From contig CAJINV010000001.1 in the NCBI GenBank assembly GCA_905178155.1, positions 9,259,865 to 9,323,864 of the forward strand: DNA of 64,000 nt, written 5' to 3'. Each line of letters starts with the position of its first letter. Within the stretch, counting starts at the first letter, position 1. Shown here piece by piece: positions 30,769-42,214 of this stretch. The position numbers and the translations under genes were made by a program. The notes beneath the pieces were generated by a model, which was given only the letters and a program-made list of their open reading frames with translations, made no database searches and was not told where the DNA came from. This DNA is from Amoebophrya sp. A120. Its lineage: Eukaryota; Sar; Dinophyceae; Syndiniales; Amoebophryaceae.

Positions 30769-32788
30769 ATGGTCGTTGACTATTTCAGCAGCCTTTCACC
30801 ACCGCGGCGGAGGTCGCTCCGGCCGCCGTCTGGTCCCCAGGGATTGCCTCTGCGGGTTTTCAATTTTTTGTATTTGTTCGCAGTCAGCCTCCACGCTTTG
30901 AAGCGCGGCGGATGGGAGCCGGTCGAGCGGATCGACCTGACGGCGATACAAGCGGCGCAACAGGAGTGCCGAGCGTTACTAGAAAGGCGCGGCACGGCGG
31001 CCCAGACTGCATCTCTGATCCAGGTTGTCCCGATTCCAGCGCTGAAGCGGATTTGTGCTATGGTACGGGCGAGACAGGGGCAGGCTTTCCTCAGCCGCCG
31101 CACGTATGAGGCTGCCCCACGGATCCAGTTCCAGTCGCTGTGCACCGGGCGACAAACGCACGTGGAGCTGCCGCTGGTGCTCGCCAGCGCGGATGTACTG
31201 GACCATTTAACGCCGTTGCTTAGTTTGCCCAGCCAACTGAACTTCAAGGGGTGCTTTGATAGTTATTTCAAAGTCCCAGAACCCCGGGTGCCCAGGGAAG
31301 TTTTCACGGAGCAGGAGAACGTGATCTACCCGTTGATCGAGCAACCACTGGCCGCCAGCCACGAGCGTGCGAAAGCCCGGCTGCGTTTTTTTCTCACGGC
31401 CGGAGACGAGCGCGCACTGTTGGAGCTACCGGGACACACGTCAGTCAAACGGCTGAGCGAACTGCTCTCGGAAATCGCCCCTGGAGGATCTTCGTCTTTA
31501 ACCACCAGTGCGGGCGCGAGAAATAAAGTCCATCGGCAGCGGTTCCACCTCGGATTCAGATACGCAAGCTCTTCTTCGTGCGTTTCAGCACGAGGTCTGT
31601 GGGAATGCAGGCGGCTGTGGGTTCAGCTATCAGACAAGCGAATTAGAAGACGATGCTTCTCGGCCGCACCACCCGCACCGCGGCGGTACGTTTGAGGAGA
31701 TATCGCATTTGGCGGTCAATGGTACGAACAAAACTGTCGAATGGCTGCGTGCCGCTGCGGGGGCGGCGGGCGGCCGGTCGAAGGAGGCGGCGGCGGAACT
31801 GTTTCGCATCGCGCGGGAGGAATTCGAGCGGAATTATAAGCAGTGTGACATCAGTAGCCCGGGGTCGGACGACAGCACCGCGTGCAGCGGAGGAGGGAGC
31901 CGGAGTACTGTTGCAACTACTGCCTCCTCCAGTAGCACTAGCACAGCAGCCTCGCCTGGAGTCGTGGTGGAACAGCGAGGTGGGCGGAGAGGTAGTGGCA
32001 GCAGCAGTTCAGCAGGCGTCTTCTCAGAAGGATTTCATCTTGTAGATGGCGACGGGGCCGCGGCCAGGGCCACTCATGATGAATATGGTACGAAAGCAGG
32101 AACAAGTCCAACGCCGAACCACGGCTTCTCCGAGTTCTTCCGCACCGCCTCGCCCAGCAGAAGTTCCACGGAGGAAAGTGCCACTGAAATGATGTCGGAG
32201 GATTGGACTCTGGCAGAAGTAGGTGATCGTACACGCACTACTTTTCCGGAGCGTTCCGCACCCGTCGCGTTTGGTCCGATTTGGATCATTTCGGAATGGA
32301 TGCCGGCAGTAACTTGGACGTTCGTGCATGTCCACCACAACGTACCTCCACTAGGCGTCCGGACCTACTTGCAAACGGCCGGCACGCTTGCGGGTGCGAG
32401 CCACGGCCGTCTCGGGCGACCCGCACAGAGGTGGGTTTTGGTAGACGCGTGGCAGCGCGTCGTTCCGTTTGTGTCCATTCTTCCCTCTGGGCGCGCGGAG
32501 CTCTTCCTCGGGGACAAATTTGGCGATGTGGCGCGCGAGTTGCCCGATGGCAGTGGCGCTTGGGCTGTGAGTATTAAGGGCGCTCGGGTCGAGAATGAAC
32601 GAATTCAGATTGACATCAACGCACACAGCGTCTGGCTGCAATTTGACTCTAAGGTATTGTCGGCGGTGAAAAACTACCTGCGAACCGTCGCCACCGCCCC
32701 ACCACCAGGGAGCGGCGAGAGAGAGCCAGCGTCGTACCGGCGGTGCCCTGCTCCTTCTTCGGACGGTTCCGCGTGTAATCAGATGTAG
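30769..32788 (+). CDS. Unknown protein, two overlapping frames (apparent +1 frameshift)
   Basis: Two forward frames together look like one gene. The first (30769-31695) starts MVVDYFSSLSPPRRRS and reads as globular sequence up to about LSELLSEIAPGGSS (31490). The second is open from 31502 to 32788 and continues with acidic/Ser-rich, then globular sequence (FGPIWIISEWMPAVTW, WVLVDAWQRVVPFVSILP, VWLQFDSKVLSAVKNYL). The switch must fall near 31500-31530 and is one base forward. I found no GT-AG intron in the right phase. A sequencing error, a genuine frameshift, a decayed gene or an unrecognised intron are all possible; a pyrimidine tract ending CCAG at 31508 could be an acceptor. Family not recognised. 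Confidence 0.55.
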
Positions 32789-33845
32789 ATCCTTGGATTT
32801 TCTTGTGTCTTCAACTACTCACTTGTAGGATCATATTACTATTAGAGAGACTATGAGTAGTACATGTCAATACTTTTATAACTTTACAAACTCGTTTTGC
32901 AGCTTTTGCATGTTTATTTCTACTGGCCGGTGCTTCATCTTTGAACAAGCTATACTCTATAGTCTGGTAAACGAATCGCCATTTTAAAACCCTACCGACT
33001 CACTACTATTTTCTCGATGCGTACTGTGTAAGTGGTGCGCAGAATCCGATGTACAGTCGGATCGTGTTAGCTGGGCCTTCCACTTCTACCGTTGTGGTTG
33101 TGCAGCTTCACAAATTAATTCCGATTTCTTGCCAAGTCGGAACTTTTTTGGAACGATAGGAGGCTATGATTTGATAAGTTACGTAACTTCGCTTTGAGTT
33201 TGATCTGTTGAGCAAAGACAAAGCAAATGGGGCACTCAAGTTATGGGTTGCAGTTCTTCGGACACTGTGCAGCAGTTGAAGATGATTGCTGTATCCTATA
33301 GCAGCAATTATGTTTGGGCTGCCCAGCAGTGCTGCAACCATTCTTTCATCAAGAATAAGAACGACTGCATGGGCTCATCCTAGAGGGAGAAGTGCGGAGG
33401 CCTAGTGCTAGTCTCTTCATTTATATAGGTGAGTCAAAGAACAAAACAAAACTGAATTAATTCGGGCCGCCTGTGACGGTTGATTGTGGCAAAAAAACTT
33501 TGAAACGGGGAAAAATGGCTGTCAGCTGGCACTGACACGAACCCGAGATCCAATGGAGTCGAGGGTGTGAGTTCATAGGTCCATTTCAGTCCGTTCGACG
33601 GTTCAGCTCAGATGAAAAGGAATGTTGAAAACGTGCATTGCCAAGTTGAAATCGGAAAGATCAAGATCCGGAAAAATAGACGCAAAATACTGCTATATGA
33701 ATCCCCATTGAGTGACAGTGACTATCGGTGACAGCTCGTGGTCATGTAGCTCATGATATCTGAGTGTGCGGGAGGATGAATGACATGAATTCGTAATTGT
33801 TTTCTCTTCTATTTCCCTATTCCCCGTGATCAACAAAAAATCAAA
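32789..33845. other. Intergenic, about 1.06 kb
   Basis: A/T-rich, with stops in all frames and no repeat or RNA gene recognised. It is one of the longest spacers in the window. Confidence 0.4.
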
Positions 33846-35143
33846 ATGGGTATGGAAACAGAGTCCTCGGGTTCGGCTTCGTGCTTGCAAAATCAGGTTG
33901 CACCACAACGTGAACGGGATAATTTGAAGGGTAGTCCAAAGCCGACCGAAATGGACCACGAGCAGCACACACCAGTTGTAACCGTGGGCATCGACGAAAT
34001 CCGCGCTGCGCATGCACGCATCAGGCCTCACGTTCACAGGACTCCTGTGCTACAGTGTTCGTCGCTGGGTGAGATGGTTTTGCCGAACGCAGGGATCGAC
34101 AGTGATGAGTCGCCTCCTACACCTACCGAGCTTGATCTGTACTTCAAATGCGAGAACTTGCAAAAGATTGGAGCATTTAAGATCCGCGGAGCGCTGAACG
34201 CTATATCGCTGTCCAAGAAAAGTGTAATGGTGACGCACAGCAGCGGCAACCACGCACAAGCGGTGGCTCTCGCGTGTCGCCTGCTGGGAAAAAAAGCTAT
34301 TGTGGTCATGCCGAAGGACTCGCCGCAAGTCAAGGTATAGTGACAGTTGTCAATTCGTTTTAATATTTCTCTGATTTCGTGAAAAAGTTTAAGTACTTTT
34401 TTTCGGCTTCACTGCTTGCAATCTCAATCTGGGTCCTCCCTGTGTAGGTATCAGCGGTACGTGACAGCTACGGAGCGGAGGTGGTGTTCTGCGAGCCGAA
34501 TCAGCCCGCACGGGAGAGCACCTGCGCAGGGATTTTGGCGAAGGATCCCGACAACTCCGAGCTCATCCACCCCTACGACGACGCGCGCGTGGTCTGCGGC
34601 CAGGGCACGCTCGCGGTCGAACTGATCGAGCAAATGACGGAGCCTGGTGTAGAATCCACGAGCGCGCCATCTAAAAATGCACCTCATTTGGATGCTGTTG
34701 TGATCGCCGTTGGCGGCGGCGGGCTGCTTGCCGGTTGTGCGACTGCTATTCGCGCACTTTCGCCGACAACCAAAATCATCGCTGCGGAACCGGCAAATGC
34801 AAATGACTGCTACCGCAGCTTTCTGGCCAAGGCACGTGTTGACAATGATGGTCCCCCGAAGACGATTGCCGATTCGGTGAAGACAAATTTGGGGGAATTG
34901 AATCTGCCGATTATATTATCCATAGTAGACAGCGTTATTCAAGTGTCCGAAGAGCAAATCAAAAGAGCAATGCGGCTAATTCTCGAGCGCGCGAAATTGG
35001 TGATTGAACCAGGCGCCGCTGTCGCCGTCGCAGCCGCTCTGAGTCCCGAATTCCGGCACGAATTTCCAGAGTGCAAGCGCGTAGGGGTGGTCCTGTGTGG
35101 TGGGAACTTGGATATCGGAAATTTGCCAAATCTCATTCTGTAG
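33846..35143 (+). CDS. Serine racemase / threonine dehydratase (PLP, fold type II)
   Basis: Exons 33846-34334 and 34448-35143 are joined by a canonical GT-AG intron of 113 bases (CAAG|GTATAG ... GTGTAG|GTATCA, phase 0), giving 394 residues. Motifs: I-x-x-AHARIRPHVHRTPV at the start of the domain, KCENLQKIGAFKIRGAL with the PLP Schiff-base lysine at residue 112, SSGNHAQAVA phosphate-side loop, SPQVKVSAVRDSYGAEV across the splice, and the glycine loop GGGGLLAG. These define the serine racemase/biosynthetic threonine dehydratase group. No C-terminal regulatory ACT domain is present, which favours serine racemase or a catabolic dehydratase. The ~45-residue N-terminal extension is not clearly a transit peptide. 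Confidence 0.9.
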
Positions 35144-36027
35144 CGGAACTCACTTGATTTCTCATGTTTCGAATTTGAAAGGACTCATCGACTCACGAGA
35201 GTTCGCGAATACAGAAGCAACGTCGTTCCATTCAATGAGTTTTCACGTCCAGGCGTGGTGCTTCTATGATCATCACGTCGCATAGATGAGCTTGCTTATG
35301 CTTTTGGATTGGAGCTTTCGAAGATCATGTTTCAGCGCTGCTACTAGACCGAGGTCTCTTGCTTTATTCATGGGACTTCGGTATTCTTCAGCGCGAAAAT
35401 AGCTTCTATCCGGGCCTTTGTGTAGCTGGCAGAATTTTTTCTTTTTCTGGCGGCACAGGGCGGCCTCGGAACAACACTTCTTGAGAGTTGAGACATCTGA
35501 TGATCTTCTATACTGTCTTTGCTCGTCACGTAAGAAAAAATGGATGATGTTGCCGAGATCCGTAAAGTTGAATCTGGATGTTGCTCATGCATGCAGGCAC
35601 GGTTATTTTAGTTCTGTAAGGTGCAACTTCTCGCCCTCGCAATCGCATCTGTGCTGTGTGTCTACGTGTGGCCAGCGTTGTTGAGCATTGATTGTTGTTG
35701 CGCATTGCCATTCTGTACTACAACTTGCCACAACTAACTATTCATATCATCTTCCGGGCCTCTCGGCACTCATTTGTACCTGCCAGGTTGCTTCTCACGG
35801 ATGTTTCATCTGTAACTGTTTATTTTACATTCTTTCCATACCATGCTGTGCATCTAAATACAAAAATCCAATTTCACTCGTGTCGAACAATTTTCGCCAT
35901 TGACATGGTGTTTCATTTTTGTCTGGATTCTTCCTCTTCGTACATTTTCATTTGCTTTTGTCAAATGCACCCTGTTCATTTTGCGTTTGCATTTTGAGTC
36001 GTACGTATACAGTACTTCTAAAGATAG
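35144..36027. other. Intergenic, about 0.9 kb
   Basis: A/T- and T-rich sequence with no recognisable gene, repeat or structured RNA; short ORFs look random. Confidence 0.4.
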
Positions 36028-39000
36028 ATGTCGAATTCTACTCCTGCACCTGCTTCGAAAGGCGGTGCAGCTAGTGCTAGTAGCGGCATCAAAAGCGGGT
36101 CTCGGCAAGTGGCGCCCTCCCGGGATCTGGTGCAGACTGACCCAGCCTCGGAGGTGGCTTTGAAAGAACTCTGTGGGAAGGAGCACTCGCTGTCCATTAC
36201 GGAAGATTATCTAAGCGCGACGAACTGGACCGTAGAGCGGGCGTGCGACGAGCTCGTGCAAAACTTGCTCGATCAGGCCGAAGTGGTCGCGGGGAGGCAA
36301 AACACTGTCGGTGGGGTAGTTGCGGAATTCGATCAGTCGGGAGCAGTTGGCGACAATTGCGCGAAGCACTGGCAGGCGGTTCTGCAGGACAGTCAGAAAA
36401 CGACCGCGTTTGCTCATGTGCGCAATATGCGACTCCCTGGTGCTGGCGGTGCTGTGCAGGAGGTGTTGCACCTGACTTCCTATGCGACGGCCCTCTACCC
36501 GAAGGCCTTTTTTTACGGGCACACAGGTGCAGAGAAGAAGCCGACGAATAATTCTGCGGGAGGTAGCGGAAATGCAACGGGAGCGAAAACCATCCGGGGT
36601 CGCTTTGGGGACGGACTGACGTCGGCTCTTCTGGTGCTTGTGAAGGATGGGTACGTCGTGCAGATCCAGTCCGCTGGGCATAGGTACGAATTTCTGCTGA
36701 AACACAACGCGGTGGCCTGCGGGCAGTGTCTGCACTACAAAGTTGTGAAAGAGGACCAAGGTTCATCTCTTTGTGGCGACAACAAACCGTCAAGTGACTT
36801 TTGCCCGGCATTTGACAGCAGTCGTGACACACGGATATCGGTGCATCGCGTGTTGGCGAGGAGCAAGCTGAATGGAGCGCAGCAGATGTTCGATCCGACG
36901 AGGTATTTGGCCTTGAATCCAGAGGTGCGTTTCATTTACAAAGGACAGCGTTACGACATTCTGGCAAACCAGGCCGCGAGCGTCTTTGTTAAGGGAATGC
37001 TCACACAGCGAGAACCGGCCTTGCACAACGCAATGCACACGAAAGTGCTGGAGCTGAAGTGCCGCGACCGGGAGGGAACTATCACGCACGGGGCGTTAAA
37101 GGGTATGTGCGTGGAAGCGTGGACGGAAGCCACGAAGAGCAAGAATGCCGCACGCGTAGCTCAGCTCTACGACACGATGAACAGAAACCACCGCGCGCAC
37201 ATCGAGCGGGACGCAATCTGCGAGGTCGGCCCGAGCCACCCGCTTGCTACCACACTGGCAGACCACTTTGTGCGGCTGCACGGCGAACATGCAACTGCGG
37301 TGGAGACAGATGACCAGAAGGATGCTGCGGAACGACAGGGGCGGAAGGGCGTGCGGCTCCACTCGAGCAAGCTCGCCACCTTCTTGCGCAGGGTGATGGT
37401 GGGCAACAAGAGGTACTGGAGCCGCGTGGCTGCACCCGCAAGCTCCTTGGCTCCGCAGGGGGCTGCAGCAGGCCACGCAGCTGCAGCAAAAGCCAACCTG
37501 ATTGCCAAAGGCCTTTTGCGAAAAGGCGAAGAGGCTCCGTGTTGGATGGAGGCGCTGGCGGAGCTTTTGTTCGCGCCCGGTGTCAAGGAGGTGGACGTCA
37601 CCGACTTAAACGAGGAAGAGGCGGCTTATATCGAAGGCAGAAAATATTTAGATAGACGTTTTCGAGAGAAAAAGAAAATGCTTTGCATATTCAATATGCA
37701 AAGCATTTTCTCTTCAAAAATGCAATAATATTGCATTCTTCACACGCAAAGTGCGTGACTGCTTTTCGAGTGGTGCGTAAAACTGCGAGGAGATCATGAT
37801 GATTTAGACATGGAAACAAGAACGCAGAAAAAAGTTTTTTACCTTGGATATTACTTGTGTCGGTCAGTGTCGACACAGTGGCGGCGGTGGCTCCTCACCT
37901 AGGCATTTGCGGCAAGATATGCAGATTCTACACGAACGCAAGCGAGGACAACGAAGGTGCAGGGGCGGAAGACGCAGCAGAAGATGACCCACGCGTTGCC
38001 GACAAGACGACAGGGAAGAAAGGTGCTGGGACCTCATCTTCTACTGCGAGCAAGAAGAAGCAACTCGAGCAGGTGGCCCACGTGTTCGGCAGCCCTTCTA
38101 CTGGAGGGTATCGCATTCGAGCCGCGAACCAGCCCGATTTGCAAACGGTTGCGCAGGCTTCTGCCGTAGCGTCCCAAGCATCGGAGGTGTTCGGGCCGGA
38201 CAGCAAGCCCTTCGCGATCGACGATGACGAGCCGCCGATCGGTGGTTTTCCAGTAGCAAAGGACGCGACGGGGAGGTACTACATTTACTACGACAATTAC
38301 TCCCACCGCTGGGTACTGGACTCCCTGCAAGGTTTCAAGACGTTTAAGAGTACCGGACAGGTTTCGCACTGTTCTTGGGTAGCGGAATGCGACGCGGACA
38401 ACTGGTGGGAGACGGACCACTGGTATGTGCGGCAGTCGCAGAACCGCAAGAAACACAAACAAATGCAACTCGCGATGGCCAACAGAAGCTTCACAAACTG
38501 CAAACTCGCGACTACGGCGCACTCCGATCCTGCCGTCGTGGAAGCGGTGCTGCTCCCACTGCACAAGCTGAAAACTTACGAGTGTGGAAGCAAATCCTGC
38601 CCAACGAAAGATATCATTCCGATTTGTGGCGACGACAAGACCACAGGACAACGCAAATGCTTTTGCGCGTATACAAAGCTTTGCGCGTCCTTACTCTCCG
38701 AGCGCAGTGCCGTGCTGCGGGAGAAGATGCCTCCGGCGACGCTGGTCGAGAGTATCAAGCTGCGCGTGGTGGCAAAACTAGCAGCGGCGCATGCGGCAAG
38801 CGCTGCCGCAGCAAAGCAGACCGAGGCGGCCGCGAAAGCAAAGGCTGCTGCAGCAGCTGAGAAGCCTCCAACGGCTGCGGCGAGCACCAGTGCGCTGCTA
38901 TCACTTTTGAAGAATGGCGTCGGACCAGAGCGAGCGATCGAGGCCTGGGTAGCAGCGGGTAGCAACAGCAATGAGATCGAGGAGCGGAAAGTTCTGGTTG

Positions 39001-39770
39001 CGCAGATCCAGAAGCTTGCGCTCGAGAAGAGTAAATTGCCTGCTACTTCTTCAAAAAGTCCATGCGCAGCAGAGACAGGGGGTGCTGGTAGCTGCGGGGG
39101 TGACAGCACCAAGGGTGGAAAAGAGTGCTGGCCACATTCCTTTACTGTGCCTGGCACTGCAACATCCAGCAGCGGCTATAGTGGCGGACCCCGGGCGGCC
39201 GATGTCAGTCAGGCAAGCGCTTGGCTGGGGGATCGTGCGTTGAGCTTTTATTTGGCATTGCAGGGTACACAGGCAGGCCTCTCCGCTGGGCAGATGGCAG
39301 AGCTCAGTGGTAGACTTCTTTCAAACGAAGCACTCGGAAAAATTCTAGATCCTTCGTCGGTAAAGGGCAGCACCGACACGGCAAACACCGGAAGAACGTG
39401 GCTGCGCGCAAATGCTGACCGCGTGGAGGGGGCCGCCGGCAAGAGTTTGGAAAATCCTGCGCTGCTGCCGGTAGCGCTCTCATTATTGGAGAACTCTATC
39501 GGAAAGATCAAACTGCCAACGCGTCCTGCTTCTGCACTTATTACCGAGGAGGTGCAAGCGATGGTTAATACCGGTCGCTCGAAGAAGCGCTTGCGATCTC
39601 CCGCATCTTCGGGACCAAGCGTTCTTGAGGAAGACACCCTACAAAGTCCTGCAGACGCGGACATGAAGGTAGTGCCAGCAGCTTGTAGTGCGAGCGGTGG
39701 TGATTGCAACACAGACGAGACTGCCCCAGTTCAGGACGTCGCTCCACCTGCGAAACGGCGGAAAATTTAG
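36028..39770 (+). CDS. Unknown nuclear protein, probably two exons
   Basis: The frame from 36028 runs to a stop at 37728. A second long frame (open to 39770) has no ATG for several hundred codons. A GT-AG intron at 37658-37878 (donor AGAC|GTTTTC, acceptor CACAG|TGGCGG) joins them in frame as LDR-LAAVAPH, giving about 1,173 residues. Exon 1 has a UBA-like segment (ITEDYLSATNWTVERACDEL, about residues 50-75) and a glycine motif GRFGDGLTSALLVL that recalls ATP-lid motifs of GHKL/MORC ATPases (tentative). Exon 2 has an aromatic-rich segment (YYIYYDNYSHRWVL, WWETDHWYV), long Ala/Lys helices, and a C-terminal nuclear-localisation-like PPAKRRKI. Function unknown. Confidence 0.6.
37674..37710. repeat. 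Perfect 18-bp inverted repeat with 1-nt loop inside the intron
   Basis: GAAAATGCTTTGCATATT (37674-37691), a single C, then its exact reverse complement (37693-37710). It lies inside the inferred 221-base intron of the gene above. It could fold into a strong hairpin in RNA or be a tiny foldback element. Confidence 0.85.
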
Positions 39771-40420
39771 ACGGCAATTGTGCGGGACGAAATTTTAAAC
39801 GTTGAGTTTCTTTCTCAAGCCGGAATGTTGATGAGGTCAAGGCAACTTTGCAGTGCATTGACATCATATATTGAACGAAGCGTAGGCATGTCTACAGAAA
39901 AAGAGGGAGCAGTTCAAAACACTTCACGCGCGAAGTATATTTGTTTCGATGTTTGCTGCAAGAGGAAGCAGAGGTCAGTGCTGGAGTCCGACTCTGTCAA
40001 CACAATTGTAGCGAGCTACTGACGACGGTTTTCAATGTGTTCATGAGGCGCAGCATTAATTTTTATTGTAGTGGATAAATAGCGCGCTTTTTTTTCATTT
40101 TTCAGTCTTGCTAGCGCGTTTCCATGACTGTCGGCGAACTAGAAGCGTTTCCATGACTGTCGCGTTTCCATGTTTCGATAAATAAATCTGTTGTCTCCGG
40201 GTCCCCATAAATCTGCGAGTTTTTCATGTTTTCCTAATGTACGTTTGATCCAGAATAAATGTGGCGGTAGTTCACATTCCCTGGGCGAGGCGCAGCATCC
40301 TTTCAAAGAAGTTTTGGAAACAAAGGTGTAAGTCATAGTAAGTACAAAAGTATTGGTATAAGAAAAAAGCATCCGTGTCGAATTCGTTTATAATCGAAAA
40401 CGTCGATCATTTGATTGAAG
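39771..40420. other. Intergenic
   Basis: 650 bases, no gene recognised; contains the short repeat at 40117-40172. Confidence 0.4.
40117..40172. repeat. Repeats of GCGTTTCCATGACTGTCG
   Basis: GCGTTTCCATGACTGTCG occurs at about 40117 and again at about 40145, followed at once by a partial copy GCGTTTCCATG. The copies overlap at the CG. Confidence 0.75.
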
Positions 40421-41032
40421 ATGGTGGGAATGGTCAAGCTCAAGACGTTATGTGGTTCGATGTTTTGCTCTACCGGACTTGGTCCGGGCGCCTATCCGGT
40501 CACCGCGAGCGTGTACGACTTTTCTGCTAAACCGTTGAACAGCGAGGAGGAAAAGTCGCTGGCGGACTATCGCGGCAACGTGCTGCTCATCGTGAACGTT
40601 GCGTCCGGCTGAGGTGTGACTGACCGCGATTACGCGGAGCTGAATGCCTTGCACGACAAGTACGCCACGCATGGGCTGAGCATTCTGGGGTTTCCATGTA
40701 ACCAGTTCGGGAACCAGGAGCCCGGGGATGACGGACAAATCAAAGAGTTTGTGCAGGCGAAAAACGTGCAATGGGACATGTTTTCAAAAGTGGACGTGAA
40801 CGGCCCGGGGGCGTTGCCATTGTTCGACTACTTGAAGAACCAAGCCCCCGGAATCGCGGGGACTACCAATATCAAGTGGAACTTTACCAAGTTTCTGGTT
40901 GGTCGCGACGGGCTGCCCATCGACCGCTTTTTCACCAACGTAAACCCCTTACAACTAGAGCGGGACATCGTCGCTGCGTTGCAAGTGAAGACAGAGCCCA
41001 CAACCGAAATTGTGGAAGGCGAGTTCATCTAA
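40421..41032 (+). CDS. Selenocysteine glutathione peroxidase
   Basis: The product is 203 residues if the in-frame TGA at 40610-40612 (residue 64) is read as selenocysteine. It sits exactly at the peroxidatic position of the glutathione peroxidase signature, NVASG-U-GVTDRDYAELNAL. Downstream are FPCNQFGNQEPG with the conserved Gln, and WNFTKFLV with the conserved Trp-Asn, completing the catalytic tetrad. It reduces hydroperoxides using glutathione or thioredoxin. ATG 40421 begins MVGMVKLKTLCG. A SECIS element is required in the 3' untranslated region; candidate RTGA...CTGA pairs exist after 41240 but none folds convincingly by eye. The alternative, a Cys-to-stop mutation in a decayed gene, is unlikely because all else is intact. 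Confidence 0.88.
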
Positions 41033-42214
41033 CGGACAACACTTGTGGGATACGGTTTTTTTTTGGGTTTTGTTTGGACGGCATATGTTACGAAATTTCA
41101 TCGTTTTACTCGTCACAGTCAGTCCCAAGGAAAGATTTGAGGCACAGTGGCGGCTGCCCATCGTGTACCGCCAAGGACCTCCAGAGAACCTGGTTCTTCC
41201 CCATCGTGCTAGCACGAGAATGCAATAACTTTCGCACTTTGTTTAGTGAAGTGACTAGGCAGGGTGGATTCTCGCCAGAGTCGAAACTCTTGCTTGTTGC
41301 TGATTTTTTTGAAAATGAAAATTAATGTATGTATTGTTGCTGGGGGGGCGGCACAGAGAAGGTCGTGATGTTTTGTGCCTGTGACTGCGACTGAAGGTGA
41401 GTCTCTCTTCCGAGAATCAAATCAAGGATGGAGACGAAAAATTGTCTGCTAAAACAAATTGTGAAGCTAGGCGGAAAGCAAAGCTACATTTTGGACAAAT
41501 AAAATTATGAGAAACTGCTCGTGGCTGGGCAACAGCGATAGCAACGAAAATGTTGCAGCGCGCTGCATTCTGCTTCCAAGAAATTTTGTAGCGGGTTTGT
41601 TTGCAAATAGTGTGATTCGTATATGTACAAGAAATGCAGCTGGTTCATTAATAGCTACAACAAGGATCCGCAAATAGATTCGTTGTGCTTGATACGAAAT
41701 CTGATCCTGATGAAATGAGATCTACTCGTCACGAAGTGATCAGAGACTGAAGAACAAATGATCCACAAACTACTACAAATTTGAGATTTGTCGGTGCAAA
41801 AATGTAAATGTTGGTCTCTCTCTTCCTGTGGGAATCCGATCAGGAAGCGCAGGGATTCAGGACAGATCTCATATCGAAGATCAAGATCTTTTGCATAATT
41901 TTGCAGTGAGTGCGGTGTGACTGTGTGTTTCATTCCGGATGGCATTTTAAATGCGATCCATTCTGTTTTGCGCTCGCGAAAGATGCAAACGCTTTCAATA
42001 AATGGTTATCGGCCTTCTCACCAGGACGAGGCATGATCTAAATTCAGTATATCATTTTTTTGCCCACGAAATCATACCGACAATCCGAACAGTAGCAGGT
42101 GCTTATTGCTTTCACTTTGATTTCTTAGAAATATCCATCGCAATATTGGTTGTTAATGCTGGTTCGATTTTTAGTACAAAGAAAATATCCACATATCAAG
42201 CGACTTTCCAAAGC
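41033..42214. other. Intergenic, about 1.2 kb
   Basis: The first ~350 bases should be the 3' untranslated region of the selenoprotein gene and ought to contain its SECIS element, which I could not place. The rest is A/T-rich. A 71-codon open stretch ahead of ATG 42215 is in frame with MPP10 but hydrophobic and atypical, so I treat it as untranslated. Confidence 0.45.

Noticed and set aside
34335-34447. Possible introner in the serine racemase gene, because AGGTAT occurs at both ends
   Set aside because: It has ordinary GT-AG sites and no inverted ends; the repeat is explained by a duplicated splice-site-like AG|GT context.
41240-41400. SECIS element for the glutathione peroxidase
   Set aside because: RTGA and CTGA pairs are present, but the intervening helix pairs poorly by eye; it needs a folding program.
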